From positions 74,846 through 138,845 of the forward strand of contig NZ_LGED01000035.1 in assembly GCF_001280085.1 (NCBI RefSeq): 64,000 nt of DNA, given 5' to 3'. A program made the translations under genes and the position numbers. Of this stretch, positions 1 to 11,116 are shown piece after piece. Source of the stretch: Saccharothrix sp. NRRL B-16348 (lineage in GTDB: Bacteria; Actinomycetota; Actinomycetes; Mycobacteriales; Pseudonocardiaceae). The notes beneath the pieces were generated by a model, which worked only from the letters and a program-made list of their open reading frames with translations, was not told where the DNA came from and made no database searches. Position 1 is the stretch's first letter; each line of letters opens with the position of its first letter.

Positions 1-201
1 CCGATGGCGCGGCACGACGTGCACCTGTCCGCGACCGTGGAGACGGCCGTCCGGGTCGGGTCACGCCGGGGCAAGCCGGTGGTGCTGGTCGTCGACGCCG
101 CGGCCATGGCCGCCGACGGCCACGAGTTCCGGGTGAGCGCCAACGGCGTGTGGCTGGCGGCCGCCGTGCCGCCTAACTACCTGAGAGAACACGTCTCGTG
201 A
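1..201 (+). CDS. kptA: RNA 2'-phosphotransferase, C-terminal part (partial)
   Basis: The frame is open at the window edge and ends in TGA at 199-201, giving about 66 C-terminal residues. They carry the family's RxxVHLS-type motif (RHDVHLSATVETAVRVGSRR), followed by PVVLVVDAAAMAADGHEF and a terminal NGVWLAAAVPPNYL. This matches the C-terminal half of the KptA/Tpt1 family, which transfers an RNA 2'-phosphate to NAD+. The N-terminal half lies outside the window. The last 29 bases overlap the end of the converging TetR gene. Confidence 0.85.
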   Translation, partial: PMARHDVHLSATVETAVRVGSRRGKPVVLVVDAAAMAADGHEFRVSANGVWLAAAVPPNYLREHVS

Positions 202-763
202 GCCAGTCGAGGCCCGCGACCACCTCGTCCGGGCCGAGGCCGCGCACCTGTCTTTGGTACTGGTAGACCTCGGGGGCCAACGGCGCCATCAAGGCGTCCA
301 CCACGGCCGCCGGTGCGCCGTCCACGAGCGAGGCCACGTGCCGCCGCCAGAAGCCGTAGGCGCCCGCCCGGAACCGCGCCCGGCCCGTCTCCGCGCCGAG
401 CACCAGGTGCAGGTGCCGTTCCAGCAGGCCGACCATGGTCCGGTAGAACGCGGCCAGCCGTTCGTCGGGCGACGCGCCCGGGCCCAGCGGCGGAGGGCCG
501 GTGAGGATGCGGTCCTGGATCTCGGACTCGTGCTCGTCCAGCAGCGCCTGCGCGATGGACGTCGTGTCCGGATAACGCCGGTAGAGCGTCGCCCGGCCCA
601 CGCCCGCGGCCCGCGCGATGTCCTCCATCGTCACGCCGACCGCCCCGCCGGCGGCGGCGAACACCTCTTCCGCCGCGGCGAGCACGCGGGCCCGGTTGCG
701 GGCGGCGTCAGCCCGTTCCCGAGGGCGACCGACGGTGATGGCGGCCTCAGCCGGTGACGACAT
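173..763 (-). CDS. TetR-family transcriptional regulator
   Basis: The protein has about 196 residues when started at the ATG at 763 (MSSPAEAAITVGRPRERADA). An ATG at 775 is equally possible. The N-terminal helix-turn-helix spans about residues 15-65, with VTMEDIARAAGVGRATLYRR as the recognition helix region. The C-terminal ligand domain is not assignable to a named subfamily. The open frame extends upstream to 889, but that stretch is translated repeat DNA with no RBS, so I reject it as coding. The gene converges on kptA with a 29-bp overlap. No target gene is evident nearby. Confidence 0.85.
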   Translation of the reverse strand: MSSPAEAAITVGRPRERADAARNRARVLAAAEEVFAAAGGAVGVTMEDIARAAGVGRATLYRRYPDTTSIAQALLDEHESEIQDRILTGPPPLGPGASPDERLAAFYRTMVGLLERHLHLVLGAETGRARFRAGAYGFWRRHVASLVDGAPAAVVDALMAPLAPEVYQYQRQVRGLGPDEVVAGLDWLTRRVLSGS

Positions 764-810
764 GTGACCAACCATACGCAGACAGCCAAACCACCCGCGC
801 CCGCCGTCCC

Positions 811-977
811 GAACGTTCAACTCACGCGTTCCGAACGTAGGACTCTCGCGTTCTGAACGTAGGACACGCGCGACCTGAGTGTTCGACACGCGCGACGTGA
901 AGGTTCGACACGCGCGCGTGTCCTACGTTCGGAACGCGCGTGTCCTACGTTCGGAACAGGTGAGTTGAACGCTCAGG
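811..977. repeat. Array of 22-bp units arranged as a nested inverted repeat
   Basis: Units fall at 829-850, 851-872, 873-894, 895-916, 917-938 and 939-960, each exactly 22 bp, with shorter end units at 811-828 and 961-977. Units 2 and 3 contain GAACGTAGGAC. Units 6 and 7 contain the reverse complement GTCCTACGTTC. The end units mirror each other (GTTCAACTCA against TGAGTTGAAC). The two middle units share GTTCGACACGCG in one orientation. The whole block could fold into one long hairpin. It fills the gap between the his operon end and the tetR start. Related units occur at 49006-49259. Confidence 0.9.
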
Positions 978-978
978 C

Positions 979-1134
979 TCACAGGAGCCAGGTGATGGCG
1001 GCGCCCACGGCGACGACGGTCAGGACCAGCAGGACGATCGCCAGGCCCCGGGCCGTCTTCCACGTGCTGTAGACGCCGCCGCCCAGGAAGCCGGCCAGGG
1101 CGATCAGGCCGATGACCACGTATTCCTTCGGCAT
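979..1134 (-). CDS. Small membrane protein at the end of the his operon
   Basis: This 51-residue protein begins MPKEYVVIGLIALAGFLGGG and ends in TGA at 979-981. It has two hydrophobic segments (about residues 5-20 and 31-51) joined by a short loop, VYSTWKTARG. The ATG at 1134 directly follows the hisB stop codon (1135-1137), so the gene is almost certainly cotranscribed and translationally coupled. I do not recognise a function. Its position after hisB suggests a conserved small his-operon membrane protein. The 22-bp repeat array runs into its last codons. Confidence 0.72.
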   Translation of the reverse strand: MPKEYVVIGLIALAGFLGGGVYSTWKTARGLAIVLLVLTVVAVGAAITWLL

Positions 1135-4147
<3,013 letters not shown>

Positions 4148-4154
4148 GCCCTCA

Positions 4155-4181
4155 AGAGTAAGGCGTCGCCAATTCCGTCAA
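4155..4181 (-). promoter_or_regulatory. Candidate his operon promoter (possibly leaderless)
   Basis: Read on the minus strand, TTGACG at 4176-4181 and TACTCT at 4155-4160 resemble -35 and -10 boxes with a 15-bp gap. Only seven bases separate the -10 box from the hisD ATG at 4147, so transcription would begin at or next to the start codon. No clear Shine-Dalgarno sequence is present. The short spacer makes this tentative. Confidence 0.4.
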
Positions 4182-4317
4182 CTGTCAGCCTGGGTCCTGA
4201 GTGGTGAACCCGACAAACGGGGGCTACCTCTATCCGTGACCGGGGGGCCACGCTGCGTGTGCACCCCTGTGGGTGTTCCGCATCTCCGTCGCAAACCCTG
4301 CTGATGATGGAGGCTTG

Positions 4318-5631
4318 ATGTTCACCAAGCGGCGCGGCCTTGTGGCCGCCGCGCTGGTCGCGAGCGTGACCCTGGTGCTCCCCGCGCACCCCGGGTCGGC
4401 GCAACCGGCGACCGCGCAAACCCCCGAGCGGACCGTGTTCGAGGTCACCGCGACCTCGCCCGAGGCGCGGACCAAGGTCGCCCGGACCGGGGTCGACGTC
4501 CTCGGGCAGAACGGCGACACGCTCACCGTGATCGCCGAACCCCGCCAGCAGTGGCTGCTGCGCGCCACCGGTCTGCCGATGAAGAACGCCGGTGACGCGG
4601 ACGCCCAGCTCGCGGGCCTGGGCAAGGCGGAGTTCGCCGACCCCCAGCTCGGCGCGCAGGACTTCCCGTCCGGCTACACCGGCTACCACAACTACGCCGA
4701 GATGGTCGCCGAGCTGAACCAGACCGTCCGGGACCACCCGAACCTCGTCACGCTGCGCAGCATCGGCAAGTCGTACCAGAACCGCGACCTGTGGATGATC
4801 AAGATCAGCGACAACCCGGCGTCCGACGAGTCCGAGCCCGAGGTGCTGTTCACCTGCAACCAGCACGCCCGTGAGCACCTGACCGTGGAGATGTGCCTGC
4901 ACATCATCAAGCGGTACACGGACAACTACGCGTCCAACGCGGCCGTCAAGGGCGCGGTCGACAGCCGGGAGATCTGGGTCATCCCCAGCGTCAACCCGGA
5001 CGGCGCCGAGTACGACATCGCGACCGGCTCGTTCCGGGCGTGGCGCAAGAACCGGCAGCCGAACTCCACCTCCACCGGCACCGACCCGAACCGCAACTGG
5101 GGCCACCAGTGGGGCTGCTGCGGCGGTTCCAGCGGCAGCGGGTCGAGCGAGACCTACCGCGGCCCGTCGGCGTTCTCCGCGCCGGAGACCGCCCGGGTCC
5201 GCGACTTCGTCGGCACGCGCGTGGTCGGCGGTGTGCAGCAGATCAAGTCGCACATCGACTGGCACACGTTCTCGGAGCTGATCCTCTGGCCGTACGGCTA
5301 CACCTACAACGACACCGCCGCCGGCCTGGACGCCACCCAGGCCAACGTGTTCCAGACCATGGGCAGGCGGATGGCCTCGTTGAACGGCTACACGCCGCAG
5401 CAGGCCAGCGACCTCTACATCACCGACGGCAGCGTCGACGACTGGATGTGGGCCGCCCACGGCATCTGGAGCTACACGTTCGAGATGTACCCCAGGTCCG
5501 CGAGCGGCACCAGCGGCTTCTACCCGCGTGACACGGTGATCGCCGCGCAGACCTCGCGCAACGACACCGCGGTGCAGCTGTTCCTCGACTACTCCGACTG
5601 CGTCCCGCGCATCACCGGGCGCACCTGCTGA
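4318..5631 (+). CDS. Secreted M14-family zinc carboxypeptidase
   Basis: The 437-residue precursor has a signal peptide (MFTKRRGLVAAALVASVTLV, cleavage probably near AHPGSA-Q), a propeptide of roughly 80-90 residues, then a peptidase M14 domain. Zinc ligands are the His and Glu of QHAREH and the later His of SHIDWHTF. The catalytic glutamate sits in YTFEMYPRS near the C-terminus. The layout resembles the Streptomyces carboxypeptidase SG/T group, which removes C-terminal residues from peptides outside the cell. The ATG at 4318 follows a GGAGG ribosome site. The last 20 bases overlap the converging class V aminotransferase gene. Confidence 0.92.
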   Translation: MFTKRRGLVAAALVASVTLVLPAHPGSAQPATAQTPERTVFEVTATSPEARTKVARTGVDVLGQNGDTLTVIAEPRQQWLLRATGLPMKNAGDADAQLAGLGKAEFADPQLGAQDFPSGYTGYHNYAEMVAELNQTVRDHPNLVTLRSIGKSYQNRDLWMIKISDNPASDESEPEVLFTCNQHAREHLTVEMCLHIIKRYTDNYASNAAVKGAVDSREIWVIPSVNPDGAEYDIATGSFRAWRKNRQPNSTSTGTDPNRNWGHQWGCCGGSSGSGSSETYRGPSAFSAPETARVRDFVGTRVVGGVQQIKSHIDWHTFSELILWPYGYTYNDTAAGLDATQANVFQTMGRRMASLNGYTPQQASDLYITDGSVDDWMWAAHGIWSYTFEMYPRSASGTSGFYPRDTVIAAQTSRNDTAVQLFLDYSDCVPRITGRTC

Positions 5632-6742
5632 CGGCCTCCACGGCCTGATCGACCTGCGCGGGCTCGACGAAGTAGTGGGGTGACGCCCTCACCACCTCGG
5701 CGAGCCCGCGCCGGGTCATGTCCAGCAGCGTCGACGACGCCCAGCTGACGGTGACCGTGACGCCCTCGCGGGCCAGCCGGTCGCGCACGTCGACCGCCGA
5801 CACGCCGTCCACGGTGAACGTGACGATGCCCGCCTTGCGCACGCCCGGGTCGCGGACCGTCACGCCCGGCAGCGCGCCCAGCCCGTCCCGCAGCCGCCGC
5901 GCGCGTTCGCCGACCTCGCGTTCGATCACGTCCACGCCCTTGGCCAGCGCGTACCGCGCCGCCGCGATGAACCCGAGCCGGGCGGCGACGCTCGTCTCCC
6001 AGATCTCGTGGACCCGCGCGTCGTCCCGCAGCCGGATGTCGTCCGGCCCGACCCACTCGGCGCTGTGCAGGTCGACCAGCCGGGGGTGCAGGCGCTCGGC
6101 GGCCTCGCGGCGCACGACCAGCACACCGGTGCCGCGCGGGCCGCGCAGCCACTTGCGGCCGGTGCCCGCGATCAGGTCCACGCCCAGGTCGTCGGCGCGC
6201 ACCGGCAGCTGACCGATCGACTGGCACGCGTCCAGCAGCACCAGCGCGCCCACCTCGTGCGCCGCGTCGGCGACCTCGCGCGCCGGGTTGACCAGCCCGC
6301 TGTTGGTCGGCACGTGCACCAGCGAGACCAGCTTCACCCGCTCGTCCAGCATGTCCTTCAACGCGTCCACGTCGATCTGCCCGAACGAGTCCGACGGCAC
6401 CGCCTCCGCGACCGCGCCGACCTCCCGCGCCCGGCGCAGGATCGGGATCGCCGTGCCCGCGTACTCGGCCTCGCTGAACAGCACCCGGTCGCCGGCGGCC
6501 AGCGGCACGGCGTCGAACGCGGTCAGCCACGACCGGGTCGCGCTCTCGGTGAACGCGACCTCGTCCGGCGACGCGCCGAGCAGCTCGGCGAACACCCCGT
6601 ACCCGGCCTCCAGGTCGTCCGCGCGCTCCTGCGCGGCGACGTACCCGCCGACCTCCACCTCGCGCCGCAGGTGGCCGATCACCTCGTCCAGCACCTCACG
6701 CGGTGGGAGGGAGGAACCGGCCGAGTCGAGGAAGATCGTCAC
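5612..6742 (-). CDS. Class V aminotransferase / cysteine desulfurase-like PLP enzyme
   Basis: This 376-residue fold-type I PLP enzyme begins MTIFLDSAGSSLPPREVLDE. D171 and Q174 (LLDACQSIGQLP) should contact PLP, and K197 in GTGRKWLRGPRGTG is the Schiff-base lysine. The overall form is like SufS/EgtE/isopenicillin-N-epimerase relatives. The active-site cysteine loop of a true desulfurase is not obvious, so the substrate is open; EgtE-like C-S lyase or desulfurase are alternatives. It stands alone between the M14 peptidase and a peptide-binding lipoprotein, both of which may be unrelated. Confidence 0.85.
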   Translation of the reverse strand: MTIFLDSAGSSLPPREVLDEVIGHLRREVEVGGYVAAQERADDLEAGYGVFAELLGASPDEVAFTESATRSWLTAFDAVPLAAGDRVLFSEAEYAGTAIPILRRAREVGAVAEAVPSDSFGQIDVDALKDMLDERVKLVSLVHVPTNSGLVNPAREVADAAHEVGALVLLDACQSIGQLPVRADDLGVDLIAGTGRKWLRGPRGTGVLVVRREAAERLHPRLVDLHSAEWVGPDDIRLRDDARVHEIWETSVAARLGFIAAARYALAKGVDVIEREVGERARRLRDGLGALPGVTVRDPGVRKAGIVTFTVDGVSAVDVRDRLAREGVTVTVSWASSTLLDMTRRGLAEVVRASPHYFVEPAQVDQAVEAVSRCAR

Positions 6743-6803
6743 TGCGTCCCCTTGGGTTCGTGGAATCCGCCACTATCGCCACCAGGATGCAACAGACGAA
6801 GGC

Positions 6804-8360
6804 CTAGCGGGGCGTCCATTTCTCCAGGTTCCACCACGGGCCCCACGACAGGGCGCCGTGCGCGTGCGGGTCCACGACCTCCTGGTAGCCGTTCCAGTTC
6901 TCCCGCACCACGTACGTGTGGCGCACCGACGCCAGCACCACCATGCCCGGCGAGGCCACGTACGCGCGCTGGAACTGCTTGTACGCCGCCGCGCGCTGCG
7001 CCGGGTCCAGCAGCGACCGCCCGGCGTCCAGCGCGGCGTCGACCTGCGGGTTCGAGTAGCCCCACGGGTTGGGGGTGTGCAGCGGCTGGTAGGTCATCAG
7101 GTCAGGGTCGAACGGGGTGCCACCGCCGTGCAGCAGCGCGTCCACGCCCAGCCTCGGCGTGAGGGCCTCCCAGCTCAGCCCGGCCAGCTGCACGTCGAGG
7201 CCGACCGCCTTGGCGTCCGCGGCGAACGCGGTGGCCAGGTCGGCGCGCACCACGTCGCCGATCGGGTACATCAGGGTGAACCGGGCGGCCACGCCGTCGC
7301 GCGCCCGCACGCCGTCCGCGCCGCGCACCCAGCCCGCCTGGTCCAGCAGCAGCTCGGCCAGCGCCTTGTCGTAGGCGAACCGGGCGCCGGTCTCCACGAA
7401 CTCCGGCAGCGTGTCCGGCACCGGCGTGCTCACCACCGCGCCGTGGCCGCCGAGCAGGTTGTCCACCATGCCCTTGCGGTTGACCGCGTGGTTCAACGCC
7501 ATCCGGATGGCGCTGTCACCCGTCACGGCGCCACCCGGCAGCGTGACGGCACGCAGGTCGGCGCTGCGGTGCGTGATCAGCCTCATGCCGTTGGCGTTGC
7601 TGAACGACGCGGCCAGCCGGGGCGGCAGCGCCGTGCCGTCGAACTCGCCCGCCTGCATCCGCTGGGCACGCGTGTTGTCGTCCGGCACGAACACCACGGT
7701 CAGCTTGCGGACCTTGGGCTCGCCGCCGAAGTAGGACGCGTTGGCCTCCAGCACCATCCGGTCGCCCTTGCGCCACTCCACCAGCTTGTACGGGCCCGTG
7801 CCGACGGGTCGCACGTCGCGCAGCGGCCCGCCGAGCGCCTCGCTGGGCAGGATGCCGAGCACCAGCGTGTGCGGGAACGCCGCCCACGGCCTGGCCAGCG
7901 TGAACCGGACCGTTCGGGGGTCCAGCTGCTCCACCCCGGCCAGCTCCGCGAACGCGGCCCGCTCGGTCGAGCCGGACGCCGGGTCGAGCAGCGCCCGGTA
8001 GGTCGCCACCACGTCCTCGGGCCCGAACGACGTGCCGTCGGTGAACTTCACGTCCTCGCGCAGCGCCACGGTCCAGCTCAGCCCGTCCGCGGCGGGTGTC
8101 GGGGCGTCCACCGCGAGCTGGGGCCGCACCGAGCCGTCCGCGCGGTGCTCCACCAGCCCGTCGTACAGCTTGGACACGCCCTCGCGGCCGTAGCCGAGCA
8201 GCGGGTTCAGCGTGGTCGGCTCCATCGGGTCGGCGAGCACGAGAGCGCTGTTGTCCGACGTGCCCTCGGCGCTCGGTGTCGTCGTGCCCGTGCACCCCGC
8301 AGCGGCGAGGAGGGCTGCGACGACGAGCACGGGGAGGAGGGAGCGCACGAGACCCGACAC
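6804..8360 (-). CDS. ABC transporter substrate-binding lipoprotein, family 5 (peptide/nickel type)
   Basis: The 518-residue protein begins with a lipoprotein signal ending in the lipobox LLAAAGC, followed by a Thr/Ser-rich linker. The body has the DppA/OppA layout: LNPLLGYGREGVSKLYDGLVE, then YDGLVEHRADGSVRP, WTVALREDVKFTDGTSFGPE and VGTGPYKLVEW. It should bind peptides or similar solutes outside the membrane. No permease or ATPase genes lie next to it, so it is an orphan that borrows a transporter or acts as a sensor. It faces the divergent hydrolase gene across 17 bp. Confidence 0.9.
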   Translation of the reverse strand: MSGLVRSLLPVLVVAALLAAAGCTGTTTPSAEGTSDNSALVLADPMEPTTLNPLLGYGREGVSKLYDGLVEHRADGSVRPQLAVDAPTPAADGLSWTVALREDVKFTDGTSFGPEDVVATYRALLDPASGSTERAAFAELAGVEQLDPRTVRFTLARPWAAFPHTLVLGILPSEALGGPLRDVRPVGTGPYKLVEWRKGDRMVLEANASYFGGEPKVRKLTVVFVPDDNTRAQRMQAGEFDGTALPPRLAASFSNANGMRLITHRSADLRAVTLPGGAVTGDSAIRMALNHAVNRKGMVDNLLGGHGAVVSTPVPDTLPEFVETGARFAYDKALAELLLDQAGWVRGADGVRARDGVAARFTLMYPIGDVVRADLATAFAADAKAVGLDVQLAGLSWEALTPRLGVDALLHGGGTPFDPDLMTYQPLHTPNPWGYSNPQVDAALDAGRSLLDPAQRAAAYKQFQRAYVASPGMVVLASVRHTYVVRENWNGYQEVVDPHAHGALSWGPWWNLEKWTPR

Positions 8361-8377
8361 TACCTAGAGTGGGCCGC

Positions 8378-9157
8378 ATGCGTGTCGCCCTCTGCCAGAT
8401 CACCTCGTCCAGCGACCCGGCGGCCAACCTCGACCTGGTGCGCGCGGAAACCGCGCGCGCGGCGGCGGGCGGGGCGCGCGTGGTGGTGTTCCCGGAGGCC
8501 ACGATGTGCCGGTTCGGCGTGCCCCTCGGCCCGGTGGCCGAGCCGTTGGACGGCCCGTGGGCGGGCGCCGTGCGGGACATCGCCGACGAGCACGGCGTGG
8601 TCGTCGTGGCGGGCATGTTCACGCCCTCGCCCGACGGTCGGGTGACGAACACCCTGCTGGTCACGGGCGGTGGCCACCACGTCGGCTACGACAAGATCCA
8701 CCTGTTCGACGCGTTCGGGTTCACCGAGTCGCGCACGGTCGCGCCCGGCTCCGCGCCGGTGGCCGTCGAGGTCGACGGGGTCACGTTCGGCCTGGCCACC
8801 TGCTACGACGTGCGGTTCCCGGAGCTGTTCCGGGCCTTGGCCGACCGGGGCGCGACGGCCGTGCTGGTGTGCGCGTCGTGGGGCTCGGGGCCGGGCAAGC
8901 GCGAGCAGTGGGAGCTGCTGGTGCGCGCGCGTGCGCTGGACTGCACGTCGTGGGTGCTGGCGTGCGGCCAGGCCGATCCCCGGGTCGACCACGGCGGCGC
9001 GCCGACGGGTGTCGGCTACAGCACGGTCGCGTCGCCGCTGGGCGAGGTGGTCGAGCAGCTGGCCGGCGAGCCGGGGCTGATCCTGACCGAAGTGGACACC
9101 GAGAGTGTCACGCGGGCGAGGGATGCGTTGCCAGTCCTGGCGAATCGCCGACTCTGA
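8378..9157 (+). CDS. Carbon-nitrogen hydrolase (nitrilase superfamily)
   Basis: The 259-residue protein has the complete Glu-Lys-Cys triad: E40 in VFPEATM, K106 in YDKIHLFD and C142 in LATCYDVRFPEL. The fold and size match the Nit/omega-amidase-like and deaminated-glutathione amidase branch, which hydrolyses small amides. The FTESRTVAPG segment is typical of that group. The ATG at 8378 gives the canonical MRVALCQ start. It is divergent from the binding lipoprotein with almost no intergenic space. The exact substrate cannot be read from sequence. Confidence 0.9.
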   Translation: MRVALCQITSSSDPAANLDLVRAETARAAAGGARVVVFPEATMCRFGVPLGPVAEPLDGPWAGAVRDIADEHGVVVVAGMFTPSPDGRVTNTLLVTGGGHHVGYDKIHLFDAFGFTESRTVAPGSAPVAVEVDGVTFGLATCYDVRFPELFRALADRGATAVLVCASWGSGPGKREQWELLVRARALDCTSWVLACGQADPRVDHGGAPTGVGYSTVASPLGEVVEQLAGEPGLILTEVDTESVTRARDALPVLANRRL

Positions 9158-9269
9158 ATCTCTTTCGGGCGACCTTCCCTAACACGAACGGGTGGCAGCC
9201 GAATAGGTGGCCCTTCGAGCCGGGAAGCCCTTTGCGGGACGTAACACGACACGCGAAGGGGACCCGGCC

Positions 9270-10193
9270 ATGATCAACCAGGCCGAAGTGGACCGCCTGT
9301 ACGACTGCGAAGTGATCGACGAGCACGGTGAGCGCATCGGCACGGTCAAACAGGTGTGGCTCGATGATCGGGACGGGCGGCCGATGTGGGCCTCGGTGCA
9401 CACCGGCCTGTTCGGTCTCAAGGAGTCGTTCGTGCCGATCCAGGACGCGACCATGGGCAAGGGCGTCGTCACGGTGCCCGTGGAGAAGCAGCAGGTCAAG
9501 GACGCGCCGCGGATCGACGTGTCCGACCAGCACATGTCCGACCGGCAGCAGGACGAGCTGTACGAGTACTACGGCATGATCCCGACGCACCGCACCGGCG
9601 ACCACGACCGGCTGCCGAACCGCGGGCGCACCGAGACCAAGCCCATGCCCGCCGCCGGCCACACGTCCGGGCTGACCCGCGGCGAGATGCGCGGCGGCGG
9701 GATGCCCGGTGAGACGCGGCCCGAAGGACGCGGCACCATGCGCGGCCAGACCACCGCCGGTCAGGCCGCCGCGGGACAGCCCGCCACCGGGAAGCGCGGC
9801 CGCCACGAGGCGAGCACGGGCGACTCGGTCACCCGCTACGAGGAAGAGCTCGACGTCGGCACCCGCGAGGTCGAGGCCGGGCGGGTGCGCCTGGTCAAGC
9901 ACACCGTGACCGAGCAGAAGGACATGACGGTGCCGGTGACGCACGAAGAGGTCCGCGTGGTGCGCGAGCCCGCCGAGGGCGCGCCGACCAGCCACGCGTT
10001 CACCGACGAGGAGGCCGAGGCCGAGGTCACCCTCCGCCGGCAGGAGCCCGTGGTGGAGAAGAAGACCCGGCCGGTGGAGAAGGTCCGGCTGGACAAGCAG
10101 ACCGTCACCGAGCAGGAGCGCGTCCACGGTGAGGTCCGCAAGGAACGGGTGGACGTGGAGCGCGACGACCAGATCAAGCGGCGCGACTCCTGA
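9270..10193 (+). CDS. PRC-barrel and DUF2382 stress-type protein
   Basis: The 307-residue protein starts MINQAEVDRLYDCEVIDEHG. Residues about 1-110 form a PRC-barrel-like domain (IGTVKQVWLDDRDGRPMWAS). A Gly/Arg/Thr-rich flexible linker runs about 115-190. The C-terminal third is a DUF2382 (YsnF/AvaK) domain containing TRYEEELDVGTREVEAGRVR and two repeated VTEQ modules. Such proteins are soluble and often linked to general stress, but no molecular role is established here. It stands alone between the hydrolase and the converging nadC. Confidence 0.88.
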   Translation: MINQAEVDRLYDCEVIDEHGERIGTVKQVWLDDRDGRPMWASVHTGLFGLKESFVPIQDATMGKGVVTVPVEKQQVKDAPRIDVSDQHMSDRQQDELYEYYGMIPTHRTGDHDRLPNRGRTETKPMPAAGHTSGLTRGEMRGGGMPGETRPEGRGTMRGQTTAGQAAAGQPATGKRGRHEASTGDSVTRYEEELDVGTREVEAGRVRLVKHTVTEQKDMTVPVTHEEVRVVREPAEGAPTSHAFTDEEAEAEVTLRRQEPVVEKKTRPVEKVRLDKQTVTEQERVHGEVRKERVDVERDDQIKRRDS

Positions 10194-10252
10194 ACAGGGC
10201 GTGCCCGCGCCTGTGCCCCGGGTGCGGGCGCGTTCCCTCTTCCGTTCGACGA

Positions 10253-11116
10253 CTACCGCAGGTCCAGCCCCAGGTCCAGCGCCGGGGCGGAGTGCGTGAG
10301 CCCGCCGACGGCCAGGTAGTCCACGCCCGTCTCGGCGTAGGCCCTGGCCACGTCCAGCGTGAGCCCGCCGGACGCCTCCAGCGCGACACCGCCCGCCCGC
10401 CGCACCGCCTCCGCGCACTCGGCGGCGGTGAAGTTGTCCAGCAGCACGAGTTCCGCGCCCTCGGCGACGGCCTCGTCCAACTGGTCGAGCGAGTCGACCT
10501 CGACCTCGCACGGCAGGTGCGGCGCGTGGGCGCGCACGGCGGCCAACGCCGCCCGCACCGAGCCCGCGGCCCGCACGTGGTTGTCCTTGATCAGCACCGC
10601 GTCGCCGAGGCCGAGCCGGTGGTTGACGCCGCCGCCGCAGCGCACCGCGTACTTCTCCAGCAGCCGCAGCCCCGGCAGGGTCTTGCGGGAGTCGCGCACG
10701 CGCGCCTTGGTGCCGGCGACCTCGTCCACCCAGGCGGCGGTCAGCGTGGCCACGCCGGACAGGTGGCACAGCAGGTTCAACGCGGTGCGCTCGGCGGTGA
10801 GCAGGCCGCGCACCGGGCCCCGCAGCACCAGCGCGGGCTCGCCCGGCACGGCCTTGTCGCCGTCCCGCCGCTCCTCCAGCACTTCCACGTCCGTGACCTG
10901 TCGGAACACCTCCAGCGCCACCGGGATGCCCGCGAGCACCCCGGCCGCGCGCGGCGTCAGCTCCGCCACGGCCACCGCGTCCGCGGGCACGGTCGCCTCG
11001 GTCGTCGCGTCCGCGCCGTACCGCAGGTCCTCCTCCAACGCCGTCGCGATCACGCGCCGCACGTCGTCCGGATCGAGCCCGATGCTCGACCCCGCAAGCA
11101 GGTCTTCGGTGCTCAT
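10253..11116 (-). CDS. nadC: Nicotinate-nucleotide pyrophosphorylase (quinolinate phosphoribosyltransferase)
   Basis: The 287-residue NadC converts quinolinate and PRPP to nicotinate mononucleotide. Family signatures are EEDLRYGADATTEATVP at the N-terminus, the RDSRKTLPGLRLLEKYAVRC active-site block, GGVNHRLGLGDAVLIKDNH, and GGLTLDVARAYAETGVDYL for the phosphate-binding end. The ATG at 11116 overlaps the nadB TGA as ATGA. It is the last gene of nadA-nadB-nadC and presumably shares NrtR control. Confidence 0.97.
   Translation of the reverse strand: MSTEDLLAGSSIGLDPDDVRRVIATALEEDLRYGADATTEATVPADAVAVAELTPRAAGVLAGIPVALEVFRQVTDVEVLEERRDGDKAVPGEPALVLRGPVRGLLTAERTALNLLCHLSGVATLTAAWVDEVAGTKARVRDSRKTLPGLRLLEKYAVRCGGGVNHRLGLGDAVLIKDNHVRAAGSVRAALAAVRAHAPHLPCEVEVDSLDQLDEAVAEGAELVLLDNFTAAECAEAVRRAGGVALEASGGLTLDVARAYAETGVDYLAVGGLTHSAPALDLGLDLR

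Noticed and set aside
764-889. N-terminal extension of the TetR frame up to 889
   Set aside because: The extra residues are translated 22-bp repeat DNA with no ribosome site. A similar MSNTQ start appears in the other repeat array, confirming it is an artefact.
811-977. CRISPR array
   Set aside because: The units are contiguous without unique spacers and change orientation, and there are no cas genes nearby.
10194-10252. Terminator between the PRC-barrel gene and nadC
   Set aside because: The GC-rich bases can form only a bulged stem with wobble pairs, so I do not call it.
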